Source of the DNA: Lachnospiraceae bacterium
GTDB lineage: Bacteria; Bacillota; Clostridia; Lachnospirales; Lachnospiraceae
Reading direction: 5' to 3'
Assembly (NCBI GenBank): GCA_015057115.1
Contig: SVEZ01000001.1
Span: 62,001-126,000, forward strand
Length of the DNA: 64,000 nt
Position numbers and translations under genes: made by a program. Numbering within the stretch: the first letter of the stretch is position 1; every line of letters begins with the position of its first letter. The notes below the pieces were generated by a model. It did not search any database, had not been told where the DNA came from, and saw nothing but the letters and a program-made list of their open reading frames with translations. This document shows, in pieces, positions 32,687 to 41,576 of the stretch.

Positions 32687-34222
32687 CTACTCCATCTCAA
32701 TCGTTGCCGGTGGCTTACTGGTGCAATCGTACATTACACGGTTAACCCCCTTCACTTCGTTGACAATTCTATTCGATACCTTCGTCAGTACCTCCCACGG
32801 AATCTGAGCACAGTCCGCAGTCATAAAGTCTGCCGTGTTCACTGCACGAAGGGCGATAGCGTAATCGTAGGTACGGAAGTCGCCCATAACGCCTACGGAA
32901 CGCATGTTGGTAAGAGCTGCAAAATACTGTCCGAGTTCTTTATCAAGTCCGGCCTTTGCAATTTCCTCACGATAGATAAAATCAGCATCCTGGACAATAC
33001 GAACCTTCTCGGCGGTAACTTCACCGATGATACGAATTCCGAGTCCCGGGCCCGGGAACGGCTGACGGAATACCAGATGCTCCGGAATACCAAGTTCAAG
33101 TCCGGCTTTGCGCACCTCATCTTTAAAAAGCATACGCAACGGTTCTACGATTTCCTTAAAGTCTACGCAATCCGGAAGTCCGCCTACGTTGTGGTGAGAT
33201 TTGATTACCGCGGATTTGCCAAGTCCGGACTCGATCACGTCCGGATAAATGGTTCCCTGAACCAGGAAATCAACAGCGCCGATTTTCTTCGCCTCTTCCT
33301 CAAATACACGGATGAACTCTTCACCAATAATCTTACGCTTCTGCTCCGGCTCAGTAACGCCGGCTAATTTTTTATAAAAACGCTCTTGCGCATTTACACG
33401 AATAAAGTTCAAGTCGTATGGGCCGTTAGGACCAAATACTGCCTCTACCTCATCGCCTTCGTTTTTACGCAAAAGACCGTGATCTACAAATACGCAGGTA
33501 AGCTGCTTGCCAATGGCTTTCGACATAAGAACGGCTGCCACGGAGGAATCTACACCACCGGACAGAGCACACAATGCCTTGCCATTTCCAACCTTTGCAC
33601 GAATCTCTTCAATGGTACGCTCCACAAAGGAATCCATCTTCCAATCGCCTGCACATCCACAAATATTGCGGACAAAATTGTAAAGCATAGTCTGTCCCTG
33701 CACGGAGTGCATAACCTCCGGGTGGAACTGTACCGCATAAATCTTATCTTTCTCATTCTCCATGGCTGCCACCGGGCAAACCGGAGACTGACCGGTTACC
33801 GCAAACCCTTCCGGCGCACACTCAATATAATCCGTATGGCTCATCCATACAGTCGTTGCCGGGGAAACGCCTTCAAACAGGCGGGATGATGTTTTCACGG
33901 TAATCTCGGTTTTACCGTATTCGCTCACCGGAGCGGTTGCAACTTTGCCCTGCAACACGTGAGCAACCACCTGGGCTCCGTAACAAATTCCAAGAATCGG
34001 AATTCCCAGTTTAAAAACCTCCGCTGAAATGGTGGGAGAATCGGACGCATACACACTGTTGGGTCCACCGGTAAAAATGATTCCCTTGGGGTTCATTTCT
34101 TTAATCTTCTCTATGCCAATGGTGTAGGGATGCACTTCGGCATATACGTTACACTCACGCACACGACGGGCAATGAGCTGGTTGTACTGACCTCCAAAGT
34201 CTAACACAATAACTTTTTCCAT
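32687..34222 (-). CDS. guaA: GMP synthase (glutamine-hydrolysing)
   Basis: 511 aa, full length. Makes GMP from XMP, ATP and glutamine. Class I glutaminase domain first: [15 protein letters not shown] gives the Cys nucleophile (~79) and VQFHPEV the His. The ATP-pyrophosphatase domain has the P-loop [14 protein letters not shown] (~222). The C-terminal dimerisation part ends [16 protein letters not shown]. Start with AGGAGG 6 nt upstream. Own promoter and terminator. Its 3' end borders the accessory block, and guaA 3' ends are known integration sites for genomic islands. Confidence 0.97.
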   Translation of the reverse strand: MEKVIVLDFGGQYNQLIARRVRECNVYAEVHPYTIGIEKIKEMNPKGIIFTGGPNSVYASDSPTISAEVFKLGIPILGICYGAQVVAHVLQGKVATAPVSEYGKTEITVKTSSRLFEGVSPATTVWMSHTDYIECAPEGFAVTGQSPVCPVAAMENEKDKIYAVQFHPEVMHSVQGQTMLYNFVRNICGCAGDWKMDSFVERTIEEIRAKVGNGKALCALSGGVDSSVAAVLMSKAIGKQLTCVFVDHGLLRKNEGDEVEAVFGPNGPYDLNFIRVNAQERFYKKLAGVTEPEQKRKIIGEEFIRVFEEEAKKIGAVDFLVQGTIYPDVIESGLGKSAVIKSHHNVGGLPDCVDFKEIVEPLRMLFKDEVRKAGLELGIPEHLVFRQPFPGPGLGIRIIGEVTAEKVRIVQDADFIYREEIAKAGLDKELGQYFAALTNMRSVGVMGDFRTYDYAIALRAVNTADFMTADCAQIPWEVLTKVSNRIVNEVKGVNRVMYDCTSKPPATIEME

Positions 34223-34260
34223 GGAGCTCCTCCTATTTATAATCGTTTTTTCACCCTTCT

Positions 34261-34289
34261 ATTATATATAACTCCTTGCGGTAAAACAA
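34261..34289 (-). promoter_or_regulatory. guaA promoter
   Basis: Minus strand TTGTTT (34284-34289), 17-bp spacer, TATAAT (34261-34266). No purine riboswitch-like leader is visible in the ~35-nt leader. Confidence 0.7.
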
Positions 34290-34296
34290 GGGAGGA

Positions 34297-34325
34297 TTGC
34301 ACCTTTTTCCCTATTGTGCTAATAT
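34297..34325 (+). promoter_or_regulatory. Promoter of the 79-aa gene
   Basis: TTGCAC (34297-34302), 17-bp spacer, TAATAT (34320-34325). Divergent from the guaA promoter, with -35 elements only 7 bp apart. Confidence 0.6.
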
Positions 34326-34397
34326 AGAACGGATGTAATGCTTTTGTTGGTATATTTTACCAAAAGCACTTGCAAAAATACAATTTCGGAGGAATTT

Positions 34398-34637
34398 ATG
34401 ATTAACCCAGCCATGCTTTGGAAGTTAAAATCCATGCGCCAACGTTTCACCAACGATCACCCGAAATTTCCCGCTTTTCTGCAAGCTCTGCGGACACGGG
34501 GATTATCGGAAGGAACTGTTCTTGCAATGACCGTTACTTATCCGGACGGTTCCACCATGGAAACCAATCTCAAGTTGACAGCCGACGATATCGCCGCCTA
34601 TCAGGAGATTCTTTCCATGAGTCAAAAAATGCAATAG
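34398..34637 (+). CDS. Small conserved hypothetical protein
   Basis: 79 aa from the ATG at 34398 (CGGAGGAATT upstream). MINPAMLWKLKSMRQRFTND, then GLSEGTVLAMTVTYPDGSTM. It is acidic at the end (LTADDIAAYQEILSMSQ). It looks like a real gene with its own promoter and terminator, but I do not recognise a function. A longer frame from 34338 lacks a start signal. Confidence 0.65.
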   Translation: MINPAMLWKLKSMRQRFTNDHPKFPAFLQALRTRGLSEGTVLAMTVTYPDGSTMETNLKLTADDIAAYQEILSMSQKMQ

Positions 34638-34673
34638 GCTCTCGGATACATCATCCTGAGAGCCTATATTTTT
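34634..34673. terminator. Bidirectional terminator between the 79-aa gene and spoIIID
   Basis: ATAGGCTCTCGGAT / ATCCTGAGAGCCTAT hairpin followed by ATTTTT on the plus strand; it begins at the stop codon of the plus-strand gene and reaches the spoIIID stop. Confidence 0.85.
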
Positions 34674-34944
34674 ACTGCTTTTTTACCCGTTCCGGATGCA
34701 GATGGGCATATTTTTCACGGGTGGCAAGACCTCCCCGGATATGCCGCTCGGATTTATTCACGTTCAACACCCTGCGGGCTTCCTCTGCCAGATTCGGATT
34801 AATCTGCATCAAACGATCTGTCACATCCTTGTGTACCGTACTTTTACTAATTCCAAACTGCTTTGCGGTCTGCCGCACCGTCGCCTTATTTTCAACAATA
34901 TAAAGAGCAATCTTCATCGCTCGTTCTTCAATATACTCCTTCAC
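34672..34944 (-). CDS. spoIIID: Stage III sporulation protein D
   Basis: 90 aa, normal length. SpoIIID is the mother-cell DNA-binding regulator that works with sigma-E. KEYIEERAMKIALYIVENKA, the HTH TVRQTAKQFGISKSTVHKDV, INPNLAEEARRVLN and the basic tail ERHIRGGLATREKY are all typical. It starts with GTG; a GGAGTAAGG site lies just upstream within the 3' arm of an inverted repeat (34950-34987). Confidence 0.95.
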   Translation of the reverse strand: MKEYIEERAMKIALYIVENKATVRQTAKQFGISKSTVHKDVTDRLMQINPNLAEEARRVLNVNKSERHIRGGLATREKYAHLHPERVKKQ

Positions 34945-34949
34945 GCCTT

Positions 34950-34987
34950 ACTCCAGCATTTCGCCTTTGTAAAGGGTATGCTGGAGT
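34950..34987 (-). promoter_or_regulatory. Inverted repeat in the spoIIID leader
   Basis: Perfect 10-bp arms ACTCCAGCAT / ATGCTGGAGT with an 18-nt loop. The arm nearest the gene includes the GGAGT of the ribosome binding site, so folding could mask it. Alternatively it is a protein-binding dyad. Confidence 0.5.
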
Positions 34988-35043
34988 GGGCGCGATTATA
35001 CACATTAAGTTACAAGTAGCGCACTACCACCTGCACCAAATTT

Positions 35044-38000
35044 TTATTTCTTCTTTCTTTCTAATACAACCTTTGCATTCGGAGCGCCGGCTTTCTTAAG
35101 CTGCTTTTCTACCTTCTTCTGCACAGCTTTGCTGTGAACGATGATGGTAAGCTTGCCGCCTGTCTTAAGGGAATCCTTTTCGAATTTAGGTGCGCTGTTA
35201 AGCTCAAGGGTCTGTACACTTGAATCTTTAAGGGCATTTCTTTCAAAGACTTCCACATTTTTGCTGACTATGAGGGTCTTTACCTTTGACTCGCCACTAA
35301 GAGCCTTGGCTGTGATAGCCTTTACTTCATGGGCTTTTCCATTGGCATCTACCACTGCATCCGGAATGGTTACGGTAGTCTTGGTGGAATCAATATTTTT
35401 GACTACCACATCACCCTTCTTATCCGTCTTAAGATCAACTGTTGCAGTCTTTCCGCTTGCCGTAGTTTCTGTTACAGATGCCTTGGTCAGGTCACCATCT
35501 GCATTTGTGACAACCTTTGACTCCTCGGTAGCTCCGCTACCCTTAACAGTCTCGGTAGTAAGGGTTACCCTTCCGGTCTTTTCGTTGGTTGTCTTGGTCT
35601 CGGTTACGGTCTGCGTAACTTCGCCCTTCTTATTGGTTTTTACTGTCTTGGTTTCAAAATCGCCGTTTGCCTGAACTTCGGAAACCCTCTCAACCTTGGC
35701 GCCGCTTGTTTTTTCTACGACTTCCAAAGTCTTTACGGTTCCGTCCTGCTCAGTAACGGTTGTCTTCTCAGTAACAGTTCCGTTTGCAGCAGTAACTTTT
35801 TCCTTCTCCGTAATGGAACCATCTGTGTTTTCAACTTTGATGGTCTCTGTAACAGAACCATCCTTTCCTGTTACAGTAGATGTTTCTTCCTTGCCTGCAG
35901 GAATCTTGCCCTCGGATGGATCTTTTGCCGCCTCAACCGGGGTAGTATCTGCCGGTTTGTCGGTATCTGACGGTTTGTCGATATCTGCAGGCTTGTCAGT
36001 GCTACCACCGCCTGTAGAACCACCACCGCCTGTGGAACTTCCACCTCCGGTAGACGCTTTTACAACGGTAACAGCGCAAATTGCCTTGGCATTTTCATTC
36101 TCTACACTTTTAACTGTAATAATTGCTGTTCCCTCGGCCACTGCTGTAACGTGTCCTTCCGGATCAACAATAGCAACACTTTCATTATCACTTTCCCATG
36201 TAACCTTCTTATGACTATCCTTTACAGCTGTAGGCTGGAAGGATACCGTAAGAGTCTCTTTTTTGCTAACCGCAAGCTTGGTTGCATCCTTATTAAGAGA
36301 AATTCCTTCTACCTCAAGATCCGTAAAGATCGCCTCAAGAGTTACATCGGAAGCCGGCATGGTAATGGTCAATTCCGGTTTTGAACCCTCTTCCGCGTCA
36401 AAAGCGATTCCTGAAGCGTACCACTTAACAAATTTTTCTCCGGCAGGAGCTGTTGCTTTTACAGAAACCGTTGCACCGGTCTCATAGCTTCCACTTCCGG
36501 TTCCACCTGTTACAGCAAGTGCATACTCGCCTTCTTTTTTCACAACAACCGTTGTTACCGGTCCTACGTTATGATTCTCGTCTGCTTTCTTTCGGATATA
36601 GTAAACACCTTTACCAAGACTCAGTCCCTCTTCACAAGCAGTCCAGGTCTTGTTATCGGTGCTGTACTCCATGGAAGCATCCACACCGGAGATGGCTACT
36701 GCATCACCGGATATAATAGTAACTGAACTATCCAAAACAGGTGCTTCCTGATCTGCCTTCCAAATAGTTACCGGAATTGCCTTTGGGGCAATATTGTTAT
36801 AGTTTGCACCGCCGTCGACTTTGTACCAAACCTTATGGGTTCTGGCACCGGTTGCTGTTGGTGCGGTTTTTGTCCATGCGAGTTCTTCCGTTGGCGCACT
36901 TGTAGCTGTACTATCTGTCACAGCATACCACATAGTGCAACCGGTAGGAACTTTACCCTCTTCAACTAGAGTCTGCTCCGTTCCGTCGTATGTAAGTCCT
37001 GTTTTTGCGACAGGTGCTGTAATGGTCGGAGTCGCAGGTTTTATAGTTGCTTTCACATCAGTAGGCAAACTCGAACTACTTAAAAAATAGTTGTCTGCAT
37101 CCTCTCCTTCAAGGCTAAATCCGCTGAAGGTTACGGTCTTATTCTCGCCCACATTCGCATCTTCAAAAGAGGCTGTTCCGACTACGACTCTTACATCATC
37201 GTTTCTGCATTTATAACTCATTCCCGGTGTTCCTGTGATAGTCGCCTCAGCTGATCCGTCGTAAATTTTATCAGCTACGGCAAGTCCGGTGATATTGATG
37301 CCGCACTTGCCAATATTCGCAGAAACGTCGGTGGTTTTCTCCAATACCAGGGTATAATTTGTCTCATCGCTAAGCTTCGCACCGGTGAGTTTTATGGTTT
37401 TATTTTCTCCTGCATTTTTATCTGCAAACTTTCCCGTAATATCGCTGACTGTCAGGTCCGAAACTACCGTATTATCACTTACTTTCTTTATGACCGGCCT
37501 ACTGTTCGATGAATAATACGCCTTATCGGTTCCGTCGTATTGCTTACCCGAGAAATAAATAGTGCCACTGATATATACCTGAATTCCGGTAATACTTGCT
37601 GTGGTTGTCTTCTGGCTATGCTCCACATCAATTTCATAGTTTGTACCGCCATTAGTCAGTTCCCAATCGGAAAGAGTAACTGTCTTGTTAGTACCTTTGG
37701 CTGCATCAACAAAGGTTCCCTTTACTTTAAAGGTAACGGTATCAGAGCCAGCAAGACCATCTACTGTTGCATTTTCGGTCTTGAGCGTCGCTGTCGTCTC
37801 TCCATCATATTCTTTATCACCAGCCGTAATGCCTGTGATGGTAAGTTTCTTTTTACTGATGGAGGCTGTTGTTGTTTCCTGATTTTCGGCAGATGCCAGG
37901 ACGTAGTTCTTTGCCTCTTTGCCATCGAGCATAAGTTTGAGTTTGCTTGCATCTATAGTAACCGTCTTGTTTTCACCTGCATTCGCATCGTCAAAAGTGC

Positions 38001-39918
38001 CTGCTCCGTCCTGCGCGGTAACTGTCAGTTCATCGGTTGCGCATATTGAACCATAATGTGAGTCAAGCACTGCCTGTGTGGTATCAAGCGTAGCCGTCTT
38101 TTTGCCGTCATAAGTTTTATTCTCCGCAGTGATACCTTCTTTGACGCAAACCTCTTGTTGTGCGATTACTACGCAACCATCAACACCAATCTTCTCTTTC
38201 TGTGTGTCAAAGTGAGAATCGTCACCTTTCACATAATACCAAACATAATATGTCCCGGCATCTTTAGCTGTTGGTATTTCGGAACTCCATCCTTCTGTCG
38301 GAGCACTTCCACTACGACTCGTAGTAACGGCGTACATAGCTGTTCCTCCGTACCCTACTGTACAACGACATTCCACAAGTTCATGCTCGGTTCCATCGTA
38401 CATAAGACCGGTGTTCAGTACCGGCTTACCTATATCCACCGGTGCCGTCTTAAACACCACCTTGCCCTCTGACAGTACCGGACTGTATTTCGTGTCGTCG
38501 CTGTGGAAGTAACCGGTCTCCGTTTCGGTAATCGCAGTCTTGTCACCAGCGGGCTTCGCAATAATTCCAGCCTCCATCGGATTAACGTAGAGCTCCGCAC
38601 CGCTTGTCAAATCACCGGTAACAAAAATTGCCGTACCCTGATCAATAACAACATTGCTGTCTTTTCCATTCCATGTATTACCCTTTATAACAGGAGCTCC
38701 ACTAACGTTAAAAACTCCCTTAACCTCATTTATATAGGAGTCATACACTCCGCCGCCACCGTTTTCATCACCGGTCGCAGTACAGTTTGTAATCGTTCCT
38801 CCGTTCATGGTAAAAGTGCCGTTGTAGTTATACACACCGCCACCACGACTTGCAGAACAGCCTGTAATGGTGCCGCCATTCATGGTAAATCGACCCTCGT
38901 TTATATATACTCCACCGCCATCTCCGTTGTTGTTTCCTCCGATAATCTTACCGGTCCCCGCAGTACTGTTATCGGTAAGTATAAAATCGCCGTGTTCACC
39001 GATTGTAATAACATTACCACCTTCCACTGCTTCTTTACCTGTAAGTCCACGATCAAGAGTATGGCCGTTGAGATCAAGAATGACTCCATCAACGCCAACA
39101 GTTTCATCAATAACCAACGGTTCACTGATGGTTACATCTGAAAGGAGGGTAACTTTTCCCCCATTAAACACACTTCCATCCAGAGCCGGGATATATTCCG
39201 CACCTTTATTGGGAATATCATGCTTAGCAACGGCGGGAACAAGATTTATTTTTCCGTTTTGTATATAATTGCTATTTGCATATCCTCCGGTAACCTCACC
39301 GGAACTTATCACGGTAACTGTATCCTTCACCAAATAGGTGTGTCCTTCGGCGACAGCTACTGTAGCGTTGTTATCATAAAAACATGCCGTATTAATTGAA
39401 CCACCGGCAAGGGTGATATTTCCCTTAACCGCGCCATTCAACTCCACACTACCACCATTAAGAGCAAGGCTTGCACAGTTAATTTCTCCGCTTCCTGATT
39501 CTATTTCTACCATTCCACTGTTAACAGTCAACGTACCTCGTCCTTCGGCAGTGTTTCCCAGCTGAATGCCCTGTTTGTCCTCTCCAGTCAAACGCAATTT
39601 TCCCCCGTTTATGGTAAGAGACGCACTTCCGGTATAATCTTCCTTGTACTTAATCTCACCCACAGTCAGTTGCTTTCCCTCTGCGATAGTAAGCTCCGTG
39701 TCGCCTGTGAGGTAAACAGTACCATTTATCCGAGCCCCCTCATTCACTACCATCTTACCGGACCACTCTGTAACACGGTTTTGGTCAGAAATAACTGTTT
39801 CCGTCGCCGCATCCGCCTTCGCCCTAATTGCCAGCTGAGGCACCCAGGCCGAAGATAGCACCATGGCCAAGGTCAGGATTACTGACAGTATGGCTTTTCC
39901 TACTTGTTTCTTTTTCAT
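35044..39918 (-). CDS. Large multi-domain surface protein (YDG-type repeats, Big_2, LRR_5)
   Basis: About 1,624 aa. Signal peptide (residues ~1-37) ending AIRAKADA. A right-handed beta-helix-like region to ~450 has repeated GGG-VY and FTMNGGTITGC strands. Four or five YDG/MBG-type repeats follow (~600-1010; GDKEYDGETTATLK, ADKIYDGSAEATI). A bacterial repeat (YALAVTGGTGSGSYETGA), a Big_2 Ig-like domain (ISLNKDATKLAVSKKETLTV), a Gly/Ser and DKP linker, a Thr/Glu-rich stretch and BspA-like LRR_5 repeats end it. It ends in LERKKK with no LPxTG, so anchoring is not by sortase. Probably an adhesin or matrix protein. The start at 39918 is spaced better from AGGAGG than the TTG at 39927. Confidence 0.85.
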   Translation of the reverse strand: MKKKQVGKAILSVILTLAMVLSSAWVPQLAIRAKADAATETVISDQNRVTEWSGKMVVNEGARINGTVYLTGDTELTIAEGKQLTVGEIKYKEDYTGSASLTINGGKLRLTGEDKQGIQLGNTAEGRGTLTVNSGMVEIESGSGEINCASLALNGGSVELNGAVKGNITLAGGSINTACFYDNNATVAVAEGHTYLVKDTVTVISSGEVTGGYANSNYIQNGKINLVPAVAKHDIPNKGAEYIPALDGSVFNGGKVTLLSDVTISEPLVIDETVGVDGVILDLNGHTLDRGLTGKEAVEGGNVITIGEHGDFILTDNSTAGTGKIIGGNNNGDGGGVYINEGRFTMNGGTITGCSASRGGGVYNYNGTFTMNGGTITNCTATGDENGGGGVYDSYINEVKGVFNVSGAPVIKGNTWNGKDSNVVIDQGTAIFVTGDLTSGAELYVNPMEAGIIAKPAGDKTAITETETGYFHSDDTKYSPVLSEGKVVFKTAPVDIGKPVLNTGLMYDGTEHELVECRCTVGYGGTAMYAVTTSRSGSAPTEGWSSEIPTAKDAGTYYVWYYVKGDDSHFDTQKEKIGVDGCVVIAQQEVCVKEGITAENKTYDGKKTATLDTTQAVLDSHYGSICATDELTVTAQDGAGTFDDANAGENKTVTIDASKLKLMLDGKEAKNYVLASAENQETTTASISKKKLTITGITAGDKEYDGETTATLKTENATVDGLAGSDTVTFKVKGTFVDAAKGTNKTVTLSDWELTNGGTNYEIDVEHSQKTTTASITGIQVYISGTIYFSGKQYDGTDKAYYSSNSRPVIKKVSDNTVVSDLTVSDITGKFADKNAGENKTIKLTGAKLSDETNYTLVLEKTTDVSANIGKCGINITGLAVADKIYDGSAEATITGTPGMSYKCRNDDVRVVVGTASFEDANVGENKTVTFSGFSLEGEDADNYFLSSSSLPTDVKATIKPATPTITAPVAKTGLTYDGTEQTLVEEGKVPTGCTMWYAVTDSTATSAPTEELAWTKTAPTATGARTHKVWYKVDGGANYNNIAPKAIPVTIWKADQEAPVLDSSVTIISGDAVAISGVDASMEYSTDNKTWTACEEGLSLGKGVYYIRKKADENHNVGPVTTVVVKKEGEYALAVTGGTGSGSYETGATVSVKATAPAGEKFVKWYASGIAFDAEEGSKPELTITMPASDVTLEAIFTDLEVEGISLNKDATKLAVSKKETLTVSFQPTAVKDSHKKVTWESDNESVAIVDPEGHVTAVAEGTAIITVKSVENENAKAICAVTVVKASTGGGSSTGGGGSTGGGSTDKPADIDKPSDTDKPADTTPVEAAKDPSEGKIPAGKEETSTVTGKDGSVTETIKVENTDGSITEKEKVTAANGTVTEKTTVTEQDGTVKTLEVVEKTSGAKVERVSEVQANGDFETKTVKTNKKGEVTQTVTETKTTNEKTGRVTLTTETVKGSGATEESKVVTNADGDLTKASVTETTASGKTATVDLKTDKKGDVVVKNIDSTKTTVTIPDAVVDANGKAHEVKAITAKALSGESKVKTLIVSKNVEVFERNALKDSSVQTLELNSAPKFEKDSLKTGGKLTIIVHSKAVQKKVEKQLKKAGAPNAKVVLERKKK

Positions 39919-40003
39919 CTTCTCCAATTCCTCCTCTTTAAAGTTTCTCTCCTCCGGGAATGCATTCTTTTCCCGTCAGTTTACTTTATTCAAACCAAGA
40001 ACC

Positions 40004-40071
40004 ATTTTAGCATCTATCCTTCATATTTCAACCCACCTGGGACGAACGGCAGAATTTTGGGACGAACGGCA
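40004..40071 (-). promoter_or_regulatory. Promoter with two LytTR-like direct repeats
   Basis: Minus strand -35 TTGAAA (40026-40031), 16-bp spacer, -10 TAAAAT (40004-40009). Directly upstream are two identical 14-bp copies of TGCCGTTCGTCCCA (40038-40051 and 40058-40071), 20 bp apart, i.e. two helical turns. CCGTTCGT fits the consensus of LytTR-domain activators (AgrA/VirR type), which bind such direct repeats just upstream of -35. Confidence 0.75.
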
Positions 40072-40094
40072 AGTTTTCAGACAATTTTAGCCTC

Positions 40095-40126
40095 CAAAAA
40101 ATGCAGGTGGAATTCTACCACCTGCA
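40095..40126 (-). terminator. Terminator of the DUF4143 ATPase gene
   Basis: Perfect TGCAGGTGG / CCACCTGCA stem with a 7-nt loop, followed on the minus strand by TTTTTT. Confidence 0.85.
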
Positions 40127-40153
40127 CCCGGTTTTCATTATATTCTGCTGAAA

Positions 40154-41407
40154 TTAACTCTCCAAGCTATCCTCATTGAGCAGAAAATATTTCATTCCCA
40201 TAATTACGAATCCTTCCTCGTTTCTCCAAGGCTTTTTCGTTCCGTTTACGATTACAATCTTCTTAAAGGAATCCGGAATATTTCTAAATGAATTAAACTC
40301 CTGCGTCTGCTTTTCTTCGGAGGTCATATCGTATGCCACTTGAATATAATATCTCTGGCTCCCTCGGTTGACCACAAAATCAACTTCAAATTGCTTACGA
40401 CTGGTTTTCCCCTCCCCATTTTTTGCATATGCTTCTACAATACCAACATCCACATTGTACCCTCTGATAAGCAGCTCATTATATACAATATTTTCCATAA
40501 TATGGGTTGGCTCTTGCTGACGGAAATTCAATCTGGCGTTCCGCAGTCCCACATCTGAAAAATAATATTTCAGATTCGCACCCACGTATTTTCTGCCTTT
40601 AATATCATACCGGTCCGCCTTGGAAATCAAAAAAGCTTCCACCAAATACTCGATATGATTCGATATGGTTTTATTGCTATAATTGATACCGCGCTCACTT
40701 TTAAAGGTCCTTGCTATTTTCGTCGGATTCGTAGGCGCTCCTATAGCAGAAGCAAGCACATCTACCAATGTATCAATCTCATTCACGTTTTGAAGCTTAT
40801 TTCGTTCCACCACATCACGAATGTATACGTTGGTAAAAATATTTTTCAGATACTCTGCCTTTTGACGCTCTGTCTGAAACTGAGCCACCTGCGGCAGCCC
40901 TCCATACGTCATATATTCCTCCCAGGCATCCTCATACTCTCCCTCGAAAGCTGAGTAAAATTCCGCGAAGGACAGGGGATAAATTCGTATTTCATCTCCC
41001 CTTCCCCGAAATTCCGTTACAATATCGCTGGATAGAAATTTGGAGTTACTTCCGGTTACGTATACATCAAGATTTTCAATGCGAAGCAAGCTATTCAGCA
41101 CTTCTTCAAAACGTGGCATAAACTGCACTTCATCCAAAAGCAGATAATACTTTTTCTCATCCGTTATGGATTCTTTAATATACTGATAGCACTTTTCCGG
41201 TTCCCTTAATTCCGCATTTTCAATACCGTCCAGGGCAATCTCTATAATATGTTTACTATCTACACCACTCTCTAGTAAAAATTTCTTAAACAATACAAAT
41301 AGCAGGAATGATTTTCCACATCTTCGGATTCCCGTGATAATCTTTATCATGCCATTATCTTTTCGCAACTTTAGCTGCTCAAGATATAGATCTCTTTTTA
41401 TTTCCAC
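40154..41407 (-). CDS. AAA_14 ATPase with DUF4143 domain
   Basis: About 417 aa. Walker A ITGIRRCGKSFLL (~33), Walker B YYLLLDEVQFM (~88) and sensor-like VYVTGSNSKFLS, then EFRGRGDEIRIYPLSFAEFY; the C-terminal half has the DUF4143 restriction-like fold (FEVDFVVNRGSQRYYIQVAY, with a D...Q-x pattern). A widespread family of unclear role in bacteria. The start is GTG at 41407 with GGGAG 7 nt upstream. The promoter is bracketed by palindromic operators. It is a single gene with its own terminator. Confidence 0.85.
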   Translation of the reverse strand: MEIKRDLYLEQLKLRKDNGMIKIITGIRRCGKSFLLFVLFKKFLLESGVDSKHIIEIALDGIENAELREPEKCYQYIKESITDEKKYYLLLDEVQFMPRFEEVLNSLLRIENLDVYVTGSNSKFLSSDIVTEFRGRGDEIRIYPLSFAEFYSAFEGEYEDAWEEYMTYGGLPQVAQFQTERQKAEYLKNIFTNVYIRDVVERNKLQNVNEIDTLVDVLASAIGAPTNPTKIARTFKSERGINYSNKTISNHIEYLVEAFLISKADRYDIKGRKYVGANLKYYFSDVGLRNARLNFRQQEPTHIMENIVYNELLIRGYNVDVGIVEAYAKNGEGKTSRKQFEVDFVVNRGSQRYYIQVAYDMTSEEKQTQEFNSFRNIPDSFKKIVIVNGTKKPWRNEEGFVIMGMKYFLLNEDSLES

Positions 41408-41425
41408 ACTATCGCTCCCTATTTT

Positions 41426-41514
41426 TGTGTAAATACACATTTTTTAGTAATGAAATTATAACATCATATGTCCATCTGTTCAAGAGTCATTACCATTTTT
41501 TGTGTATTTACACA
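41426..41514 (-). promoter_or_regulatory. Promoter between two 14-bp palindromic operators
   Basis: Near-consensus sigma-A promoter on the minus strand: TTGAAC (41478-41483), 17-bp spacer, TATAAT (41455-41460). Palindromes TGTGTAAATACACA (41426-41439) and TGTGTATTTACACA (41501-41514) lie about 20 bp on either side, extended by matching CATTAC flanks. Repression by looping or dual binding is likely; no repressor gene is adjacent. Confidence 0.75.
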
Positions 41515-41576
41515 ATTTTTAGTACTACCAGGCACGCACCAACTGCTGCCACTTATGGTCGGCGATAAGCTCGTCT

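Noticed and set aside
34223-34260. Purine riboswitch ahead of guaA
   Set aside because: The leader between promoter and start is only about 35 nt, too short for the aptamer.
34418-34903. 161-codon plus-strand ORF over spoIIID
   Set aside because: Overlaps the 79-aa gene, the terminator and spoIIID in the wrong frame.
35044-35130. LPxTG sorting signal at the end of the surface protein
   Set aside because: The C-terminus is a basic LRR-like end without LPxTG or a hydrophobic stretch.
35141-39268. Many open frames on the plus strand opposite the surface-protein gene, up to 212 codons
   Set aside because: Low-complexity reflections of a repetitive coding strand, without start signals or recognisable domains.
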